Of a DNA stretch of 64,000 bases, positions 58,316-64,000 are shown one piece after another. Location of the stretch: the NCBI RefSeq assembly GCF_954871325.1, contig NC_088778.1:15527666-15591665 (forward strand), written 5' to 3'. The position numbers and the translations under genes were made by a program. How positions within the stretch are numbered: position 1 is the first letter of the stretch; each line of letters begins with the position of its first letter. The notes below the pieces were generated by a model. That model made no database searches and was not told the DNA's origin. It was given only the letters and a program-made list of their open reading frames with translations. Source of the stretch: Gordionus sp. m RMFG-2023. Lineage: Eukaryota; Nematomorpha; Gordioida; Chordodea; Parachordodidae.

Positions 58316-61300
58316 GCGCAAGGTCTAAAAGTCGAAAGGCTGCATGATACGAAAGGCTAAAAAATAATATTGAAAATAAAAATAACAAAGAAAATGATTA
58401 ATGTGTAATTTGATTGATTTATTGCTTTTTTTACGAGAAAAATATTTTAATAATATTACATTATAATATATTAAAAAAATGGAAATTTTAAGATCTTTTC
58501 AATTTTTTTATTAATTCTTTGAAATAAATTGCGGTTTTAATTTTATTTAATTTTATTAATTTTTAATTTATATTTTTAATTAAATTATATTTATTTATTT
58601 AAAAAAAATGGAATATAATATATTAAAAAAATAGAAATTTTAAGATCTTTTCAATTTTTTTATTAATTCTTTGAAATAAATTGCGGTTTTATTTTTATTT
58701 TTATTTAATTTTTATTTTTAATTAAATTATATTTGGTTATTTTAAAAAAATGGATTATAATATTTCAATTTTTTTATTAATTCTTTGAAATAAATTGCGA
58801 TTATAATTTTATTTAATTTCATTAATTTTTAATTTATTTAATTAAATTATATTTGGTTATTTTAAAATAATGGAATTTTTAAAATTATATGTATATTCTA
58901 TTTAAGTTTTTTTTCAAAACTAAATTGATAGTAAGTATAACGATATTGTGAGTACTGGATTAGGGAAAAGGCTAACATCTTATATGCAATTTTGAATATT
59001 TTTATATCATTATACTCAGAATTAAATTTCCTAATTCTTAAATATGTCTTTTTGAATCAGAATAAATTTTTATCAAACTGATTTTTATATATCGGTTCAA
59101 AAAATAAATTTTAAAAATTTTTTTGTGGTAAAAACGTTGGAAGGGAAAAGGCTAACATCATATATGCAATTTTGAATATTTTTATATCATTCTACTCAGA
59201 ATTAAATTTCCTATCCAATTATGCTTAGATGTATTTTTTTACGTTTCCGGTTCAAAAAATAACATTTTTGTCGCGAAAACGTTCGAAGGGAAAAGGCTAA
59301 CATCTTAAGTTTAATTTTATAAATTTTTATATCATTGAACTCAGAATTAAATTTCCTATCTAAATATGCTTTGATGTATTTTTTTACGATATCGGTTCAA
59401 AAAAAAATTTATAAAATTAAACTTAAGATGTTAGCCTTTTCCCTTCGAACGTTTTCGCGACAAAAATGTTATTTTTTGAACCGGAAACGTAAAAAAATAC
59501 ATCTAAGCATAATTGGATAGGAAATTTAATTCTGAGTAGAATGATATAAAAATATTCAAAATTGCATATAAGATGTTAGCCTTTTCCCTTCCAACGTTTT
59601 TACCACAGAAAAATTTTTAAAATTTATTTTTTGAACCGATATCGTAAAAAAATACATCAAAGCATATTTAGATAGGAAATTCAATTCTGAGTTCAATGAT
59701 ATAAAAATTTATAAAATTAAACTTAAGATGTAAGCCTTTTCCCTTCGAACGTTTTCGCGACAAAAATGTTATTTTTTGAACCGGAAACGTAAAAAAATAC
59801 ATCTAAGCATAATTGGATAGGAAATTTAATTCTGAGTAGAATGATATAAAAATATTCAAAATTGCATATAAGATGTTAGCCTTTTCCTTCCAACGTTTTT
59901 ACACAACCACAAAAAAATTATTAAAATTTATTTTTTGAACCGATAACGTAAAAAATTACATCAAAGCATATTTAGATAGGAAATTTAATTCTGAGTTAAA
60001 TGATATAAAAATTTATAAAATTAAACTTAAGATGTTAGCCTTTTCCCTTCGAACGTTTTCGCGACAAAAATGTTATTTTTTGAACCGGAAACGTAAAAAA
60101 ATACATCTAAGCATAATTGGATAGGAAATTTAATTCTGAGTAGAATGATATAAAAATATTCAAAATTGCATATAAGATGTTAGCCTTTTCCCTTCCAACG
60201 TTTTTACCACAAAAAAATTTTTAAAATTTATTTTTTGAACCGATATCGTAAAAAAATACATCAAAGCATATTTAGATAGGAAATTTAATTCTGAGTTCAA
60301 TGATATAAAAATTTAAAAAATTAAACTTAAGATGTTAGCCTTTTCCCTTCGAACGTTTTCGCGACAAAAATGTTATTTTTTGAACCGGAAACGTAAAAAA
60401 ATACATCTAAGCATAATTGGATAGGAAATTTAATTCTGAGTAGAATGATATAAAAATATTTAAAATTGCATATAAGATGTTAGCCTTTTCCCTTCCAACG
60501 TTTTTACCACAAAAAAATTATTAAAATTTATTTTTTGAACCGATAACGTAAAAAAATACATCAAAGCATATTTAGATAGGAAATTTAATTCTGAGTTCAA
60601 TGATATAAAAATTTATAAAATTAAACTTAAGATGTTAGCCTTTTCCCTTCGAACGTTTTCGCGACAAAAATGTTATTTTTTGAACCGGAAACGTAAAAAA
60701 ATACATCTAAGCATAATTGGATAGGAAATTTAATTCTGAGTAGAATGATATAAAAATATTCAAAATTGCATATATGATGTTAGCCTTTTCCCTTCCAACG
60801 TTTTTACCACAAAAAAATTTTTAAAATTTATTTTTTGAACCAATAACGTGAAAAAATACATCAAAGCATATTTAGATAGGAAATTTAATTCTGAGTATAA
60901 TGATATAAAAATATTCAAAATTGCATATAAGATGTTAGCCTTTTCCCTAATCCAGTACTCACAATATCGTTATACTTACTATCAATTTAGTTTTGAAAAA
61001 AAACTTAAATAGAATATACATATAATTTTAAAAATTCCATTATTTTAAAATAACCAAATATAATTTAATTAAATAAATTAAAAATTAATGAAATTAAATA
61101 AAATTATAATCGCAATTTATTTCAAAGAATTAATAAAAAAATTGAAATATTATAATCCATTTTTTTAAAATAACCAAATATAATTTAATTAAAAATAAAA
61201 ATTAAATAAAAATAAAAAAAATAAAACCGCTATTTATTTCAAAGAATTAATAAAAAAATTGAAAAGATCTTAAAATTTCTATTTTTTTAATATATTATAT

Positions 61301-61596
61301 TCCATTTTTTTTAAATAAATAAATATAATTTAATTAAAAATATAAATTAAAAATTAATAAAATTAAATAAAATTAAAACCGCAATTTATTTCAAAGAATT
61401 AATAAAAAAATTGAAAAGATCTTAAAATTTCCATTTTTTTAATATATTATAATGTAATATTATTAAAATACTTTTCTCGTAAAAAAAGCAATAAATCAAT
61501 CAAATTACACATTAATCATTTTCTTTGTTATTTTTATTTTCAATATTATTTTTTAGCCTTTCGTATCATGCAGCCTTTCGAATTATAGACCTACCC
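58316..61596. mobile_element. Nested non-autonomous relative, 3.3 kb, giant near-palindrome
   Basis: The left end GCGCAAGGTCTAAAAGTCG and the right end, inverted, GGGTAGGTCTATAATTCG are the same two termini as its host element, in the opposite order. The flanks are ttttcttt on both sides (58308-58315, 61597-61604), an exact 8-bp duplication in the host's right inverted repeat. The left arm (to about 59400) has three ~150-bp subrepeats; the right arm carries eleven. No coding sequence. Its termini imply mobilisation by the same transposase family. Confidence 0.9.
59411..60950. repeat. Higher-order tandem array, ~300-bp dimers of two ~150-bp subunits
   Basis: ataaaattaaacttaagatg (or near variants) recurs at 59411, 59711, 60015, 60315 and 60615, a 300-304-bp period. 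Each dimer has subunit A (cccttcgaacgttttcgcga... gaaccggaaacg ... atctaagcataattggat) and subunit B (cccttccaacgtttttacca... gaaccgatatcg ... atcaaagcatatttagat). Copies differ at only a few bases, so expansion was recent and happened by whole dimers. Each subunit keeps the tgttagccttttccct motif. Confidence 0.92.
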
Positions 61597-61737
61597 TTTT
61601 CTTTGTTATTTTTATATTCAATATTATTTTTTAGCCTTTCGTATTACCAAGCCTTTTACTTTTAGACCTTGCGCTATTTTTTATTAAATGATGTGGATTT
61701 TATGAAACTTTTCTGATGTTATTTTATATGATCTTTT

Positions 61738-62965
61738 TAAGGATAATATTTTAATGTGACAATTGTCATAATCGTTATTTAATAAGTTTTTTGAATTTTT
61801 TTGAAGAAAATATGTTAAAATAAGTATTAATAACATGTGTAAATATAAATTTAGTGAAGATGTACCATAGAAAAGTGACAATTGTCATAATCGTTATTTT
61901 ATAAGTTTTTTGAATTTTTTTGAAGAAAATATGTTAATAAAGTATTGATAACATGTTTGATGTACCATAGAAAATTGATAATTGTCATAATCGTTATTTT
62001 TAAAGTTTTTTGAATTTTTTTGACGAAAATATGTTAAAATAAGTATTAATGTGTAAATATAAATTTAGTGAAGATGTACCAATGAAAAGTAACAATTGCC
62101 ATAATCGTTATTTTTAAAGTTTTTTGAATTTTTTTAACGAAAATATGTTAAAATAAGTTAAATAAAAATTTAGTGAAGATGTACCAATGAAATATGACAA
62201 TTGTCATAATCATTATTTTTAAAGTTTTTTGAATTTTTTAGACGAAAATATGTTAAAATAAGTATTAATAACATGTGTAAATATAAATTTAGTGAAGATG
62301 TACCAATGAAAAGTGACAATTGTAATAATCGTTATTTTTAAAGTTTTTTGAATTTTTTTGACGAAAATATGTTAAAATAAGTATTAATAAGATGTTTAAA
62401 TAAAAATTTAGTGAAGATGTACCAATGAAATATGACAATTGCCATATCGTTATTTTTGAAGATTTTTGAATTTTTTTGAATAAAATATGTTAAAATAAGT
62501 ATTGATATCATGTTTAAATAAAATTTAGTGAAGATGTACCGTAGAAAAGTGACAATTGTCATAATCGTTATTTTTAAAGTTTTTTGAATTTTATTGACAA
62601 AAATATTTTAAAATAGGTATTGATAACATGTTTAAATAAAAATTTAGTGAAGATGTACTCTAGATAATCGACAATTGTCATAATCGTTATTTTTAAAGTT
62701 TTTTTGATTTTTCTTGACAAAATATTAATAACATGTGTAAATATAAATTTAGTGAAGATGTACCAATGAAAACTGACAATTGTCATAATCGTTAATTTTA
62801 AAGTTTTTTGAATTTTTCTGACGAAAATATGTTAAAATAAGTATTAATAAGATGTTTAAATAAAAATTTACTGAAGATGTACCATAGAAAAGTGACAATT
62901 GTCATAATCGTTATTTTTAAAGTTTTTTGAATTTTTTTGACGAAAGTATGTTAAAATAAGTATTG
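61738..62965. repeat. ~115-bp tandem repeat, about eleven copies
   Basis: The motif gacaattgtcataatcgtta (with variants) recurs at about 61757, 61879, 61977, 62092, 62198, 62318, 62433, 62552, 62671, 62777 and 62896, spaced 98-122 bp. Units also contain aagttttttgaattttttt, aaaatatgttaaaataagta and tttagtgaagatgtacca. The central ACAATTGT is palindromic. The minus-strand ORFs in this span are by-products. Confidence 0.9.
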
Positions 62966-63087
62966 AACAAGAATAAATACCATAGAATAAATTGTGTGTG
63001 ATTGTATTGCATAAAGGAGGAATATTGAACAAGAATAATACTATAGAATAAATTGTGTGTGATTGTATTGCATAATTAAGGAGGAAT
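62962..63087. repeat. 61-bp tandem repeat, two copies
   Basis: attgaacaagaataa-taccatagaataaattgtgtgtgattgtattgcat occurs at 62962 and 63023, each ending aaggaggaat. It directly abuts the ~115-bp array. Confidence 0.88.
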
Positions 63088-63088
63088 G

Positions 63089-63212
63089 ATATGGTTACAC
63101 AAAAGAAAACAAGTGGTCTTTTTTATTTAATAATATGGTTATACAAAAGAAAACAAGTGGTCTTTTTTATTTAATAATATGGTTATACAAAAGAAAACAA
63201 GTGGTATTAGAA
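63089..63212. repeat. 44-bp tandem repeat, ~2.8 copies
   Basis: atatggttayacaaaagaaa, followed by acaagtggtcttttttatttaata, repeats nearly without change. Confidence 0.88.
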
Positions 63213-63299
63213 AATGAAAATATATATCAATATATATGTTTAATCGCCTTGAGATGTATTTATATACATGTTAATTTCATTGAATAAAAAATAATATAT

Positions 63300-63405
63300 G
63301 AACAAATTTAAATATACAATTACAACAAATTGAATAAGCGAAATATTTAAGAAGTATTTAAATATACAATGAATTACAACAAATTAAGCGAACATGCAAC
63401 ATGCA
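63300..63405. repeat. Short direct duplication (~50-60 bp)
   Basis: atttaaatatacaattacaa + caaattgaataagcgaa and atttaaatatacaatgaatt + acaacaaattaagcgaa form an imperfect pair. Confidence 0.6.
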
Positions 63406-63643
63406 CCACCTCCAAAAAAAATATATAAAAAAATTTAAGTCTTGTAAAAACAACATGGTACAAAAAATGGGGAAGGAAAGAACTCGTTTGGATGGAGGTA
63501 ACTCTTATAATGTTAAATGAGTAATATGGTTAATATTTAATGTTACAATAATGGTTTCATTATTAAAATAATACCCAATACTTACATTAAGATTAACAAG
63601 GAATTATATAAAAATTAATATATATATGGGGATAGTAGGAACT

Positions 63644-63920
63644 ACAATTGGGAAGGGGGAATTATTGTCATTATTTCCTAATATTGGAATATAATAAACA
63701 ATTACAATTGGAAAGGGGAATTATTGTCATTATTTCCTTATCTTGGAATATAATAAAATATTACATTTGGGAGGGGAATTATTGTCATTATTTCCTTATT
63801 TTGGAATATAATAAACAATTACAATTGGGAAGGGGGAATTATTGTCATTATTTCCTTTTTTTGGAATATAATAAACAATTACATTTGGTAGGGGGAATTA
63901 TTGTCATTGTCATTATTAAC
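63644..63920. repeat. ~60-bp tandem repeat, five copies
   Basis: acaattgggaagggggaatt starts units at 63644, 63704, 63763, 63821 and 63881 (58-60 bp apart), each followed by attgtcattatttcc and ttggaatataataaacaatt. The plus-strand ORF over it (YFLILEYNKQ repeats) is produced by the repeat, and unit lengths are not all multiples of three. Confidence 0.92.
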
Positions 63921-64000
63921 AATGTAACTTATTAATCATAATTATAATAACTAGGAAAAATGGAATATGTATGATGCTTTAATATTTGTAACCAACAATA

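Larger units (their letters stand above)
52027..61674 (-). mobile_element. DDE/OTU-like DNA transposon with ~0.8-kb inverted ends, carrying a nested relative
   Basis: The left end is GGGTAGGTCAATAAGTCG; the right end, inverted, is GCGCAAGGTCTAAAAG. Both run into GTCGAAAGGCT / ACGAAAGGCTAAAAAATAAT and ~800 bp of inverted similarity. The flanks are tatttttt on both sides (52019-52026 and 61675-61682), an exact 8-bp duplication. Removing the nested 58316-61596 element leaves about 6.36 kb. The cargo reads on the minus strand: an OTU/vertnin-like domain, a repeat-rich linker, then a DDE-type transposase. Domain style and 8-9-bp targets suit Mutator/Phantom-like elements of invertebrates; the superfamily name is inference. 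Confidence 0.88.

Noticed and set aside
52027-61674. Whole region considered as a Helitron or Polinton-like element
   Set aside because: It has long inverted ends and exact 8-bp target duplications, unlike Helitrons, and no capsid, polymerase-B or integrase genes, unlike Polintons.
61684-62786. Minus-strand ORFs with repeated YIFTKF
   Set aside because: Products of the ~115-bp tandem repeat; the frame shifts from unit to unit.
63648-63935. 95-codon ORF with repeated YFLILEYNKQ
   Set aside because: By-product of the ~60-bp tandem array; unit lengths of 58-60 bp do not keep one frame.

Overview
This is an A+T-rich eukaryotic window built mostly of transposable elements. The one host gene I can name is an orthologue of RTRAF (C14orf166/hCLE/CGI-99). 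It lies on the plus strand in seven exons from 28428 to 43662. Joined, the exons give 246 codons, against 244 aa as I recall the human protein. Four introns are only 36, 40, 42 and 61 nt; the other two are about 5.4 and 8.9 kb and are packed with hAT MITEs, decayed hAT transposases and LINEs. RTRAF, the LINE type, the style of the first Ty3 fossil and a vertnin/OTU-like DNA transposon suggest an animal, perhaps a compact parasitic invertebrate such as a myxozoan cnidarian. An early-diverging fungus is not excluded.

Layout. 0.1-2.65 kb: a hAT transposon with a LINE inside it. 3.7-11.76 kb: an old minus-strand Ty3/gypsy fossil interrupted by three terminal-inverted-repeat elements, each flanked by an identical 8-bp target duplication. 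11.96-13.97 kb: a dispersed repeat carrying a 1.49-kb 'AAAAAAGGAAAAG' minisatellite element; a second copy at 27.75-28.08 kb preserves the empty site and shows a TA duplication. 14-20.6 kb: inverted-repeat elements, two small unrecognised minus-strand ORFs, and a LINE end inside another minisatellite element. 20.9-22.0 kb: an intact unrecognised 363-aa ORF with an overlapping upstream ORF. 24.8-27.4 kb: direct repeats and a second Ty3/gypsy fossil. 28.4-43.7 kb: the RTRAF gene. 43.7-50 kb: sparse sequence with one small membrane-protein ORF.

50.3-61.7 kb: a third hAT, then the most unusual object in the window. This is a DNA transposon (52027-61674) with long inverted ends full of ~150-bp subrepeats, a DDE-type transposase and an OTU/vertnin-like domain read on the minus strand, and in-frame 72-aa and 10-aa protein repeats. 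A 3.3-kb non-autonomous relative (58316-61596) has inserted in its right inverted repeat and carries a ~300-bp dimeric higher-order repeat. Both insertions have identical 8-bp target duplications. 61.7-63.95 kb: a mosaic of five tandem-repeat families.

Most protein-coding sequence here belongs to mobile elements in decay. No RNA gene, CRISPR array or prokaryotic operon was seen. All family assignments come from motifs recognised by eye, not from database searches.
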